Source: Lonicera japonica
Taxonomy: Eukaryota; Streptophyta; Magnoliopsida; Dipsacales; Caprifoliaceae
Assembly: GCA_021464415.1 (NCBI GenBank)
Contig: CM038467.1
Location: forward strand, 32,419,248-32,483,247
Length of the DNA stretch: 64,000 nucleotides
Direction of reading: 5' to 3'
The notes below the pieces were generated by a model, which searched no databases, was not told the origin of the DNA, and was given only the letters and a program-made list of their open reading frames with translations. This document shows positions 47,170 to 59,735 of the stretch, piece by piece; within the stretch, counting starts at the first letter, position 1; each line of letters begins with the position of its first letter. A program made the translations under genes and the position numbers.

Positions 47170-48194
47170 TAGGGCAATTTAGACTTAGGTACTCCCATAA
47201 TTGGCGAAATTAGACTTAGGTACTCTTTTGTTTAAAAATTAGACTTTGGTGCAAATTCCGTCAATCTCCGTCCAAAATTAACAGACACGTGATTTACATG
47301 TGCCTTCAACCCACTAAATCCAACTATAGTTAACATTTTAAAAAAAATAACAAAAAATCCCAAACTACCACCAATCTCCATCTTCAATACCACTTCCGAG
47401 GCTCCCACTTTTAATCTCCACCCTCCATCCATCACCAACACCACCTCCACCTCCGATCACTGACGACCTTCATAACCACCACCACCACCACCACCATATA
47501 TTGATTCTTAGTCACTTCCTTTCAACACCACCACCTCTACCTCTGACCCTTCATCAACACAATGTAACCAAATAAACGCTAAACTACCGCCAATAACCAC
47601 CGCCAACACCATTCCCTTCCTTAAACCATTGCCATCCCTCTTTTAACCATGTTGTCTTAACTATGCACCTCCAATCTCTCACCACCAAACTACCACACAA
47701 CAATAATCCATCACTCTCACCTTAATCCAATTATTATTATTATTATAATAAAACCCTAATCTTCGATTACCCAAAACTCGTTGGAGATTGATCACTGTTG
47801 TTTCCCCCAAAAATAATCCCTCACTTTTGTTTCCCCCAAAAATTCGGGTATACCTATACAACACTGTTCTTTTTAATTTTTTTTAGTAGAGACATGAGAA
47901 ATCAATAAAGGGGTGGAGGTCGGTGAAGGGGCAGAGATCGGAGGTGAGGGTGGGGGTGATGAAGGATGGGATCGGTGGTGGTGGTAGTTATGTTTATTTC
48001 CCCATTTTTTTCTAAAAAAAATAATAATTTAACTAAGGTTGGCTTACATGGGTTAAAGCACACGGACCCATCAGGTGGCTGTTAGTTTTTGACGGAAATA
48101 GACGGAATTTGCACCAAAGTCTAATTTTTAAACAAAGAGTACCTAAGTCTAATTCCGCCCAATATGAAAGTACGTAAGTCTAAATTGCCAATTA
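47170..48194. mobile_element. long terminal-inverted-repeat element (about 1.0 kb)
   Basis: The left end GGCAATTTAGACTTAGGTAC and the following blocks (TTTAAAAATTAGACTTTGGT, GCAAATTCCGTC) recur as reverse complement at 48,080-48,194. The inner part (47,340-48,060) is GC-richer, with CCACCACCACCACC runs and further weak inverted symmetry (CTCCACCTCCGATC against GATCGGAGGTGAGGG). A captured gene fragment or just low-complexity DNA is possible. No clear target duplication was found. Confidence 0.7.
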
Positions 48195-49129
48195 AATTAA
48201 TTCTAATTAACTGATGTAATAATTTAAAAAAGTAAGAGGAAACAAACATTTCATTAAACACAATTCTAATTTTTTGAAGTTGCATTGTTTCTTAAGGAGT
48301 TTTTTTTCCCTTTAATTAGAAGAGTAAAATTTACTACTTTTAGATATAGTAAATTTATTTTTTGTGATAGAAAAAACAACTGAAGATGCATTTATTGTGT
48401 GTAAATATAATTTAATTTGATCTATGAGCTTTGATAATCTAATATGATGAACACGAGGAATTAAGAATGTGTTGTTTTCAATTGCTAGCAGTGTCACCGA
48501 GATAAATTTTAGTATGTATAAATTAGTTTCCTAGTCTCAGGGAATAATCAACTAGAATAATTTAGGGCTTGCAATATTCATTACGATTAAACCGTTTAAT
48601 AAAAAGATTGTATTCAAGTTATTAAATTGGATGTGATTAATCCAGAATAGACTCGTAATGGATACAATTAGACTTAAGTTAGATAGGTTGTGCATAATTC
48701 ATTTATATTTTATTTGTTAATTTGCTCCAAATGAAACGATTACTTAAATGGATCGTGTTTGGATTGATAGTAATGTTGTTATACGCGTGTCTTGAAACGG
48801 CCAAAACTCGATATGTAAATATGAATCAAAGATTATATATTGTATTTTTTTTTTCCAATTTTCATTGTGGTAGGTTAAAGGTGACAAGTTGCAGTTTCTT
48901 ATTATGCCCTCGTAACCTCATGTAATAATGCTCAGATCAAAAAATTACTTGTTCCTACATCTCGACTAATCTCCTTTCACGATTAGTGATTGCCGCTAAT
49001 CAAATATTATTTTGACAAACCTAATTACGAATTAATCTGAGAAGTAAATTCAGTTAACCCTTAGACTGTCCCAATGGAAGCCTTGCCACTAGATCCTGTC
49101 AATAGATCAAATTTCGATCCAAACCTGAC
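48195..49129. other. AT-rich intergenic stretch, no gene recognised
   Basis: The longest frame (67 codons at 48,722) has no domain. No repeats shared with the rest of the window were noticed. Confidence 0.4.
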
Positions 49130-49414
49130 GAGTTATTAAAAATTTACCCCCTTGAAGTTTACCCATTTTTGCACTTCAATCCATGAAGTTTAATTAGCAT
49201 AACTCTCATCCTTAAAGTTTGAATCCAATTTCACTTTAGTCCAAAACCCCAGTAAACCGTTAGACTTTTGCTACTGTTTCCGTTCAAAAGTCTAACGATT
49301 TGGATTAAAGTGAAATCGGATTCAAACTTTAAGGATGAGAGTTATGCAAATTAAACTTCATGGATTGCAGTGCAAAAGCAGGTAAACTTTAAGGGGGTAA
49401 ATTTTTAATAACTC
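49130..49414. mobile_element. near-perfect palindromic MITE (285 bp)
   Basis: The outer ends GAGTTATTAAAAATTTACCC and their complement meet through matching arms (CTTCAATCCATGAAGTTTAA, AACTCTCATCCTTAAAGTTT, CACTTTAGTCC) down to a short centre with GTTAGACTTTTG / CAAAAGTCTAAC. The whole insert can fold into one hairpin. No coding sequence is present. Confidence 0.85.
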
Positions 49415-50131
49415 AACATATACGTATTTTATTGGACATGGATTTAAAATTTCAATTAAATAACCTGATTCTTATCCACCCGACGTATACATGTTTTATT
49501 AGACATGGATTTGAAAATTCAATTCAATAATCTGATTATTATCCAAATTCACTTATCAAATATGATATTGTATAACATTATTTATATTTATTCATATATT
49601 AGACACACACATATAATATATATATATATATATATCAAGTTGAGCTTAATTGTCGTAGGAGAGAGGCTTAGAGCAGTCATTTTGTTTTCTTGACTTAGGA
49701 ACAACTATGTTACTTCCAAGTTCCACCAAAATTGGTGGCTGAGATCCACGTGTCAACATGCATGGATCTGGCAGTTGTTTTCCTGACAATGTCTCGCTTT
49801 GAAACTTATTTCCAATATGCACGGATCTGGCACGCGTCAAAATCGAATATAAATTTAGTTATGATTCTTAAAACATAAAATTTCAAAAACAAAATCCCTA
49901 AAACTAAAGGTCCCATAATGAATTATTGCATTAAAGTAATCTGAATACTTAGCAATACTGGACTCCATACTTTAATTCCAGGTTCTTTGTGCTTTTATCT
50001 TCAAGTTGTCATTAGTTATGTGTTTTATCGTGTTCATTGTTTGTGTTAATCCATATATGAGTAGCTAAATCACTTATAGTTAGGGTTTCAGATGAACACC
50101 TAGGGTTTTTGTGTTTGAATCTATGTTCTTC
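49415..50131. other. intergenic stretch
   Basis: A (TA)n tract is at about 49,605-49,636, and GCATGGATCTGGCA and GCACGGATCTGGCACGCG occur as a loose direct repeat at about 49,760-49,838. No gene was recognised. Confidence 0.4.
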
Positions 50132-50140
50132 ATGATTGAT

Positions 50141-50440
50141 GGGATAATTAGCAAAAATTATTCCTAAAATTTGAACCAAATCTCTCGCTCATCCCTAAAG
50201 TTTAATTTTTGGTTGAACTGTTCTTAAGGTCTCTAATTTCGGTTGAAGTATCAAAAAATGCCACTTAAAAGAATGGCTTGTGACAGTCGCGCGTTTTTCA
50301 TTCAGTTTTTTTAACGGGACAACTAGTTTGGATGAATGAGGGAAAATTAGAAACTTTAAGGATGTTTCAACCAAAAATTGAACTTTGGGGACGAGCGAGG
50401 GATTCGGATCAAACTTTAGGGGTCATTTTTGCTAATTACC
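50141..50440. mobile_element. Mutator-like MITE with 9-bp target duplication
   Basis: The ends GGATAATTAGCAAAAAT and GCTAATTACC are inverted, and the arms run through TCTCGCTC, TTAATTTTTGGTTGAA and their complements. The flanks are ATGATTGAT (50,132-50,140) and TTGATTGAT (50,441-50,449), 9 bp with one mismatch, as expected for Mutator-type insertion. There is no coding sequence. Confidence 0.75.
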
Positions 50441-53007
50441 TTGATTGATAACCAAATCTCTACAAACCCGAATTCTATGATTACAATATGTTATAATATG
50501 ACTTTTATCATGTAAAAATCGTACAAACTCAGATTTTTCATAGATTTTGGGTGTTCATCAAGGATCTATCAACCAAAAAAGGGGGTTTCACTTATTTTCC
50601 CAAGAATATGAGATTAATTCCTTGAAAATGATTTTTCCTTGTAGCAATCTGTTTTTAATTGATCTAAGATACTTTTTTATGGAACTAAATACATTGAATA
50701 TCATGTATTCCAAATTGAGAATTCTATAATAAGATTCCTACGCTTGAACTTATTATATAGGGAAGTGTTTATTAGATATCTTTTTGAGGCATTCAAGCAC
50801 ACAAATACTAGGAAGGATTCCTAAACTCCTAACTAATTCATCATTCGTTTTCAAAACATCAAAGCATATAATCTGATTTTTTAAATTAATTTGCTGGTTT
50901 ATTAAAAATTCAAAATTTGCATGCCTTTAGTATTTTTCTACCTTTTTAGTTCACTAGCTTGGGATTTTAAGTTGAAATTACATCTAATAGGCTAAAATTC
51001 ATCAGGTTAAGCATACTTAGATCCTTAAATTAGAGAACTTAGGCGCGTTTAGATGACACAGCTTTAGGTTGCTTTCATGCTCCCATAAATCATCTTTTTT
51101 TTCTTTTCTTTTCTTTATCGCGTGCTAGTAGTAGTTAAATTTAGAGCTAAATGGACGTCCCTAAGGATTGATATTCGTACTTCAAGTCTATATTATTTGC
51201 ACCAATACTTACATTTGGATGTATTCAGCACATAATATTTTTATCGTGTTAAACATCTACACGCAAAATCTATTTTTTTGAGATATCATAAATATTGTAG
51301 CTATATTATAAGTGTAAGAGTTAATGTCTTTCATGTCCAAAATAAGTAGGAGCATGAAAAGAGTTATTATTTTTCTAACCAAATTAAGTGTTTCCTGATT
51401 TCTTTTCTTTATAAATATATGAAAATCGAATAAAACCCAACCGAAAATTTTGGTTCGAGGCTAAACTTGGAAATTAAATTTAGAATGCAAAACTGAACTG
51501 AACTGAAACTAAAACCGAATTTTCACACTCGATTTGGGTTTAGCTCTCATATATTCAACCCGAAAGGGCCCATATTTGAACCATACCGATGTAGTAGCAA
51601 ATTGAGAGAGACTAAGAGTGTCACTCAATATGATTTTTACCGAACCGATAGAATTAAACCGAAGAAAAAGGGTTTTGGTATCACATATTGAAATTCTGAA
51701 TTTTCGAATATTGAAATTCTGAATTTTCGAATATTGAAAAATTTTGGTTTGATTTTACTCGTATAAAAACCAAAATTACCAATCGATTTACTACCTAAAA
51801 TACTGAAAAGTATAATACGCATAAAATATTAACTAACAATACAGAAAACACTAATTCCAAAAGTAACAAAAATACATAATATTGAAATTATCGAATAATT
51901 ATATACAAAGAATGTTGAATACATCTAATACCACAAATATTAAGAATTTTACTGCTTACCATTACTACTTTATTAAATAATGTTTTATACTTATACTATC
52001 GAGTAATATTGACCATTCATTTATTTTTATTGTAATTATTTATGTAAATATTGCTTAAATTATAAAGAATTTCAATCTAGTTAGTTTAATTATTGCGGTT
52101 ATTGAAACGAAAAATATATATCAACATTTACACTAATAAAATTATTTACTGAAATCGAATTTAACCGCAATTATGGAAGACCGAATATACCAAAAAATGA
52201 ACGGTATGATATTAATTTTCGCTTACAAATATGAGTTAATAAATTGGTAAAACTAATACTTAAATTATTATTTCAGTTTTCATATGAGTAAACGCCATTT
52301 ACGGATGGATTTACCAAAAGGAGATATTGGTCAAAATATTAAGGTTTAGATTAGATGATCTAGTCATCGAAATAGAATTTTTAAGGTTTATTCTTCGAAT
52401 TTGGACAATTGTTTTACATATTGCTGTTGTTGAGCTCAGCTTAGATTATGACTTGTTACTTGAAGAATTTTTTAACGTTTTAATTATATGCCCTAGCCGA
52501 CTTTTAGGGTTTCTTGTTTGAACTTAATAATGTGTATGTACTGAATTTGACTAATTAATGTCAATTGTTTGAACTTTTAGGGTTTCTTGTTTGAACTTAC
52601 TTGACATTTATTATTTGAAGCATTGTGTAAATTTTTACATTAGATGATCTAGTCATCGAAATAGAAGTTTTAAGGTTTATTCTTAGAATCTTAACAAATT
52701 TGACCAAATAATTAGGGTCTACAAAGCTGTGTTTACTGCCAGTACGTATCAATCAAAATGGTGATAATTTGGCCTTGAATTATAATAGTTTGAGGAGTAG
52801 CATTACCATATAAAGCATGTACCTAGATCTTCATATATACCTTTTTCAGTTTCCTCCAACATTGTCTCTGAATTAGGAAATTCACCTCTATCTTCTATTT
52901 CATCTACAGCCAACATATACAATTGTTGTTTCTTTCACTTATAGCCTGACTTGAATGTCTCATCAAAATTCTTTAATGTTTTAATTATAGGATCTATTTG
53001 ACTTTTA

Positions 53008-53585
53008 GGGCTCATTTGATTCGAGTTTTGGAAATGGAATGGGCATCTTAAATTTCTGAAAAGCTTTTCTCCTTGCATTTAGGATGCCTTGCCAATCTTT
53101 GGTTCGGATAGGAATTCTTCTTGCCTAGAATTTTAAATTATCTCTCTATATTTAGTTCAAAGAAGAATAAGAATGAAATTTCATTCATGTAAATTACCAA
53201 ACAAATTCTTCATTTTATAAAATTAAAATACAAATCCTAACAATTTTACAAAGGTATTTTAAGTTTTTATTGTTAAAAAATATGAAAAGTCGTATGCATT
53301 CAATAATAATAAAAAAAAAAGTTCAAAAACAAAAAATATATATATTTTAAAGAGAATATAAATGAAAAAAGAAGAAGTTGTCTTGGTAAGTAAAAATGAT
53401 ATATTGGTCTTAAGAGAAAATCTAATAGAGATACCTAGAGTAATCATCTATTCCTATCCATTTAAGAAAGGGAACTTTGAAGGAATACTCCATTCCTAGA
53501 CCAAATCTTGAACCAAACATCGGAATCCTTCTGGAATGGATTGTAGCATTCTAGGAATGATTTAAAACTAGAACCAAACGAGCCC
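53008..53585. mobile_element. PIF/Harbinger (Tourist-like) MITE with TTA duplication
   Basis: The ends are GGGCTCATTTGATTCGAG and the complement of CTAGAACCAAACGAGCCC, very like Tourist/Harbinger termini (GGGC.CGTTTGG). TTA flanks both sides (53,005-53,007 and 53,586-53,588). The uninterrupted target phrase ACTTTTAGGGTTTC is present in paralogous sequence at about 52,500. The 578-bp interior has no transposase. It is absent from the left arm. Confidence 0.85.
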
Positions 53586-53729
53586 TTAAGGTTTCTTGCT
53601 TGAATTAATAATGTGGATATACTGAATTTGACTAATTAGTGTCAATTGTCTTGAATTTTTACTTAACTTGCCGTTTGTTATTTGAAGCATTGAATCACGT
53701 CCGCCAAATTTGGAACGGATTGGAGTACA

Positions 53730-54280
53730 TGTCCTAGTCAAAAGCTAGGCACTAATAGTGTAGGCTTAAGAATATTCGATAAAGTTCTAGGGAAGAATGG
53801 GGGAACCATGCTACGGAAGGTTCCAGAACACACTGGAGTATCCTGAATAAGTGGAAAGGGTGAAGTAATCCCTGAAAGCCTCCAGAATATCACGATATTA
53901 TACTTAAGAGAATAATCTAGCATTGTATAGATTTATAGAGAATCCTAAAATATTCTAGAGTATTGATCTAGACCGTCGATTAGATTAGATCTCCATCATC
54001 CATTGAAGAGGTGGAAGCCTATAAATAGTTAGGACCTCTCATTTGTGAACCATCCTAGAGTTGTAAAGCATTCATAAGCATAATAAAAAAGCTTTATTCT
54101 TCCACTTATGTGTGCTTCATTTCTCTCTTTCTTGGGTTTAAGATTTACTTTTCCTCGTGTTTATTGAGAAGAATTTAGATGAGAATGCGAAAAGAAAATA
54201 ACAAAATATAGAGATGAGAGGGAGGATTAGCTTGGAGAGGAAGAAGAGCAATATTGGCTGAACTAAGCAGGGCACTAACA
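53730..54280 (+). mobile_element. LTR-X copy 5
   Basis: The copy starts with TGTCCTAGTCA, follows the family through CTGAAAGCCTCC and the TATA box at 54,020-54,027, and ends in the GAGGAAGAAGA and GAACTAAG region. It is the inverted counterpart of copy 3, and the same sequence follows in both, so the two are one insertion plus duplication. Confidence 0.7.
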
Positions 54281-54344
54281 CAATTTTGTAGCTACTTTTT
54301 GCATCCTCTCAAACTATGTAAGCAACATAAGATTCAAAATACAA

Positions 54345-54544
54345 AGGGCAAACCCATAAAAAAGGGAACAGCAAACAGGAAGACCCAAAAGGCCTTGCTG
54401 TAGCCACTCGCAAGTCCTACCACCATAAAACCGGCCTTCCCAAAATTCATGGCTATCCCTCTCCATATAACATCCTGCCAAATCAATGTTTGCTTTCCTA
54501 TGATATGCTTCAAATAGGGCCAATTCATCTGAATTATGAGACAT
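54345..54544 (-). pseudogene. possible captured gene fragment, hydrophobic (right arm)
   Basis: One minus-strand frame contains NFGKAGFMVVGLA followed by YSKAFWVFLFAVPF and a stop at about 54,344; an AG splice-acceptor-like site (TTTGGCAG) precedes the conserved part. The left arm retains only the second half. It looks like an exon of a membrane protein, but I do not recognise the family. Confidence 0.35.
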
Positions 54545-55564
54545 AATGGAACTCTAAGGTCTGAGAAAGAATGAAAATCATTATGTTATACACATAAACT
54601 TGTAAAAAAAATTAATTTTTTTATTAATCCTTTTTTTGACAAGATTATAGACAATAATCCTTTTGACTTAAAATATGTCACTATTTTAACTTTGTTAATT
54701 AACAATTTCCAATTTTTCGAGGATACTCTTGGATACATATTCAATACTGCGTAGCCATAACTTAAAGTACAACTTTCCAGTTCCAAGTACTCGATGAAGT
54801 ATAACAATTCAACAATTAAAGCATATTTTGTGGCATGATTATGGTTTTCTAGATTTGCTTTACAAAGGAAATTGTATACTTAAAATATTCAAATGAAACA
54901 TAATATATTTATACTTGAGCTTGGATGAGAGGATATGTCGTAGAGCGGAGTACAAGGGACCGGACGAACTCAACTGACACCAATGACATCGTGAGTACTC
55001 TTACCTGCAAAGAAAGGAGAACATATATAAGCTTAGACTACAACCGAATATTGTTTCTTGGATTCCGCATTGTGTTAGTAGCTTGGTTTGACTAGGGTTT
55101 TACACAACATTAGACATTTTCTTTTATAGTTAAAATTAATATAAAATAATATAGTATAAAGAACAATATAGTTTATATCAAATAAGATTCATGCAATCAA
55201 TTCAAATAAGTAAAGCACCATAATATCCTTACAAAATTCCAGTAAAGTGAAAAGTCTATGTCAAAATAACACTTATAAAATCATCACACACACATATCTA
55301 TATACAATCAACCTAAATTCCCACTTAACTTCTCCTAAATTTCTAGGATTCACATCATAATGTATTTAATTAAGTTTGGATTTGGAAATTTAGATCCTAG
55401 TAGTATTTAGTCAATTAACTAAGGGTAACATAGGGTGTAGAAGAACCATGAGACAATAACCCTTCAAGCTAGTTCCAAACCTGATCCAGCTTTGTAAATC
55501 ATCACTGGAGGCCACCCTACTTAGAATGTGTCCAAAATGAGTTTGGCTTCATTGGCCAACTTAA

Positions 55565-55690
55565 AAATATACTCCCATCAAACCTACTACACCCACAAAC
55601 ATTCCCACTAAAATCGCTGCTTTGTTGGCAACTTTAGCCCAACCCAGGACATGGACATGGACATGTTCCGAAAGGGGCCTCTTCTTTTTA
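55565..55690 (-). pseudogene. possible captured exon with membrane segment (right arm)
   Basis: This is the minus-strand counterpart of 23,830-23,940. The frame reads LGWAKVANKAAIL and then the same terminal 15 hydrophobic residues and the same TAA. No partner exon was identified. Confidence 0.3.
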
Positions 55691-56159
55691 AAAAAAATCC
55701 TCCTAATGTTGATGTAATACTTAGTTTTAAACCTCTCATTTTCAATAAACTATTGAGAACAAAGAGGTGACAAAATTTTACTATTGCAAACACTTCTTTA
55801 TGAACTTCTATTTAAAAAAAATCTAAAAATTAAATCATAAAATTATACGTCAAGATACACCTACACTCTTAGTAGTGAGAATATTTCAAAGTAATATATT
55901 TTTAGCTTTATATTTGATTTTTTTTCAGTAAGGAGACCCTTTTTAAAAAAAATTAAGAAACGTTTGCGTATTTAGCCAAAATTAAACACGGTTTGCATAT
56001 TTATAATCTCGACTCAAATATGATTTCGGACAACTTTCTTATTTATTGGAAAAATTCAATCCATCCTACTTTGGCAAGATTGTAAAGGTTATTAAAGAAA
56101 AAAAATTATATTGAAAGATGGCCAAGTCAAAGACATATGGAAAATTTATATTTTATATT

Positions 56160-56330
56160 ATATCTGCTAGAAAATTGAAAAAATATAACTTAATATGTTT
56201 AACAGAAAATTGAAAAAAAATGTAACTTAGTATGTTTGAAAGAAAATTGAAAATATGTTAACTTAATATGTCTAACAAAAATTTGAAAAGATGCAACTTA
56301 ATATGTCAGCTAGAAAATTAATTAAAAAAA
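56160..56330. repeat. minisatellite of about 36 bp, about five units (right arm)
   Basis: The units AGAAAATTGAAAA followed by TAACTTAATATGT repeat in tandem, the inverted equivalent of 23,170-23,330. Confidence 0.75.
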
Positions 56331-57124
56331 AATGTAATTCAATATGCCTGCTTACTATTATGGGAGAATTAGGGTTCAGACATATTTGCAACGTCAGTCT
56401 CATATTATGTTTGATTAGTTTACGACAGTTTCTTCCTTTGATTTTTTTGAATAATTATTGCGTTTATCTTTTTGTTTGAATTTCTTGTGATATGTGTTTG
56501 GATTTATTTTTATTGTTTAATTTCATATTTAATTATATATTAATTTTCTTGTATTATTTATCTTTAAGAATCATAGTATTGCAATTCAATTTAATTAATT
56601 GAAATAATAAAATAATTAATATTGTTTCCTTAATTAAAAAGTTCACCTACAAACTAATGAATTCAAATTATTGTTCTTTATTATATGCACCATTTATGTA
56701 TTGTCCTTTATTATTCTTTTATATTCAAATTATTACAAATTTGTGTACATGAAATATAACTAAGCAACTTAATAAATGTTTATAAGCACCAACATGATTT
56801 ATAACGATGTTAAAGTCTTGGTTAGCTTCTTCAATTTTTGGTATTCACTGTTAGAAGCGATGGGAAATTAGGGGGGAGAAAAATAGAGAGAAAAAGAGTG
56901 ACGAAGGCAAGAAAGTGTAGTTTCAATTGGTTGTTTATAATCTCAACCTAAATAAAGGAGAAATTAATCATCCGTGTAAGCAAAGATTCTTGTCACTCTC
57001 ATCGTGATCATGCACGCTCAGTTTAATAACAAGATGAAATATTATAAAAAAATTAATATATTTTTATGAAATGATGAAAAAAATTACACAAAAAAAACAT
57101 ACATGAAAGAATAAAGAACATATA

Positions 57125-59299
57125 TGTAATAACCCATTATTCTATGTTTGAGTTAATCTTTCTCTTAAGCCCGATGAAGGCCTAATCTCCATCAAGTCAT
57201 GAACTTTTGGTTTCGAACCCTTCTTAGTTAGTCCAATACGTTCTATTAAGTTTGCAAGAGTGATTGTTTCAAAATTCGGATGGTTGAATTGAAATCAGGA
57301 TGTTAATCGTGCATTTTCACTTTACGTGATTACTTAAAATTTAGCTAATTTTGAACTATCATAACTTCTTTGCTTCTTATCTGAATAAGTCCCCGTTTGC
57401 GTCTATGTCTAGGTGTTGACCCATTATACAACTTTTGTGTTTGGACCGAAGGCCAATTCAGATTCCTCGTGGGTTAAAACAGCTTGTGAAATAGGCCGCT
57501 CAACGAAATCCTATCATTTGGTAGCGCTTTCGGCAACGTGTTATCTTCGACGAATTTTTAGGAATTATTCATCTAGAATTTGAGAATAGTTCCTCTTCAA
57601 AAGTTGTAAGTCTTTGAATTAGCTTTTCATGGACATAAAGATCACCTCAATCCGAGTTCCGAGCAAGGAGTTATGACCAAAATAACAATAGCAGTCCATG
57701 CAATGAAAAGCAATATATGGACAGTGTGTTTTTGGGATCAATCCCAGAGCCCTGTCTGTAGAATTTTAACCATTTTAACTTAATTTTCTCACCATTTATC
57801 ACCACCAAACACCCATATTTTGCCCACACACCCTAGAACCTTTTAGAGAGAGTTAAGAGCTCTCTCATGAGGGTTTTTGGGGAGACTTCTACCCATATTT
57901 CATCCCTAAAACAAAGCTCCAACATCATCTTCATCTCCATCTCCATCATCCTCTCTTCCTCAATTGTTGAAGCCTTAAAACCCAAAAATTGGGGATTTCG
58001 CGATTCAAAGGCTCTTGGTTCGATTCGGCCTTCCAAACACAAGGATCCAACTTCATAGAGGTGGGAATCTAACCTTAAAACTTATTTCATAACTTAAAGT
58101 CATTGGATTATGATTCTACCACATGTTTACATAAAAACCTAACCTTCCAAAAAGGGGTTTTTAAGTATATGTAAATGCTTCGCTTTGATGTTGAAATTAA
58201 TGGTTCGAATAACCTACATATATATGTAAATACATGTTTTGACAAGAAATTACGGCTATTCTCCTGATCTGCACAAAACTCATTCGGAACCCACTAGATT
58301 GTTAATGATTCTTGCCGTAAAGCTTAACGATTGCTCCTAAAGGTTCAAGTGGTGGTTTCACTCTATAAAACCCATGTTTGTGAGTTATTAAATTGATTGA
58401 AAGGTTTGATATGAGATTTTCCCTTATTGGTTATACAAATGATGTTTCTTATGATAAATGGAAATTATATATATGGCACAATTACTTCTTGAACAAGCGG
58501 ATTGATACACTATCAAGCATATACGTTAGCACTGGTCCATGGTTGGTCCCAGGTTTGGTCTCTAACAATTGGGGTCGGAAGTTAGGATATAGTTTCCTGG
58601 GTGCAAGACCTAAAACCGTGCATAGAAACGAACAGGAGGCCCTGCTTCCATGTGGATGAAAGGACACGAAATGCACACCCAGTTGTATGCTTGGATAGTG
58701 GTGAGATTTACGAGATTACGGCTCGAGATTTATGAAATGAAAATGCGTTATATGCGGGTTTTTAAAGAAAAAGTTTCTTTCTTAACTACTATATATATAT
58801 AGGATTTCTTGTGATTTCGCGAAAAGGATTTTATGAACATTGTTTTTTTATTACAAAGTTCATTATATATATTTGTTTCCCACTTAGTCCTTTTGACTCA
58901 CCCCACCATTTTTCGAAACAGTCTCTTCTGCAGGTTCTTCTGCGGAAAAGGGAGGACGCATCTCTTAGACTACCTCTACACCATTGCCTAGTGGAGGGTC
59001 CTTCACGATTGAAGGATCATTACTCATAACGTTTTGTTGATAGCATATGTATTATGTGAGAATTGTATCAATTATGGACTTGTACTTTGGACCTCATTGG
59101 AGGCTAGTTGCTCTATTGTAGTATTTCTTTTGCCTTGTGAAAAGATTAGATGAGATGGCATATGGTCTTGCTTATTATAATCTGAAATTTTAAGTTTCTC
59201 ATAGGAATTATGTCTTGTTAAACCGCCGTCGGTATACAACACCCGTGATTAACAGGGTCCCGAAGGTGAAAACCTCTTAACAGGATTCGGAACGTCACA
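57125..59299 (+). mobile_element. Ty3/gypsy solo LTR (2,175 bp) with ATATA duplication
   Basis: The element begins TGTAATAACCC and ends AACGTCACA. It is flanked by ATATA on both sides (57,120-57,124 and 59,300-59,304). The left arm of the large duplication has the site without the insert at 22,390-22,394, proving the boundaries. Internal blocks (TTTTGTGTTTGGACCGAAG, GTCTTTGAATTAGC, GAGGTGGGAATC) are shared with the LTRs at 41,555 and 35,481. No internal retroelement sequence is present, so it arose by LTR-LTR recombination. Reading frames of 63-88 codons inside it are not genes. Confidence 0.9.
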
Positions 59300-59365
59300 A
59301 TATACTTTAATTTGACTATTATTCTATATCTTCTTACCTGTACAGTCCTTCTGTTCATAGCTTAA

Positions 59366-59735
59366 CTCTATGTTTGGGAGTTTATGAGAGAAAAGAAGAG
59401 AAAGTATTAATCAAAGAGAAGAGAATGGGTGAGAATGGAAAATTATTTTCTATCCTTTTTGTAAATTTAAGAAGGAAGAGAATTTTATTTTTGTTAAGAT
59501 ATTTTCATCTTTTAAAAACTTAATATGTAATTTAAGGGTAAAATAGTCAATGCAGCATATTTTTGTTAATAAAGTTTTCTCTCCTCTGCAATTTTGTCCA
59601 ATTTGGAGAGAAAATTTTAATTAATTTTCTCTCCATTTCTCTTATACACTTTCCTCAAAAAACTCCCAAATGAGACAAAAGATAAATTTTATCTCCTTTT
59701 CTATTAAAATTAAAACTCCCAAACATAGCGTGACA
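59366..59735. mobile_element. MITE with CTATGTTTGGGAG ends
   Basis: The left end CTATGTTTGGGAGTTTATGA and the right end AAAACTCCCAAACATAG are inverted, and the arms contain AATTTTCTCTCC and its complement. The MITE is shared with the left arm (21,737-22,070), so it inserted before the large duplication. A target duplication was not evident. Confidence 0.75.

Noticed and set aside
47232..47450. 72-codon minus-strand frame
   Set aside because: Lies in the terminal repeat and GC-rich interior of the 1-kb inverted-repeat element; no domain.
57833..58659. Frames of 63-88 codons on both strands
   Set aside because: They lie inside the solo LTR at 57,125-59,299.
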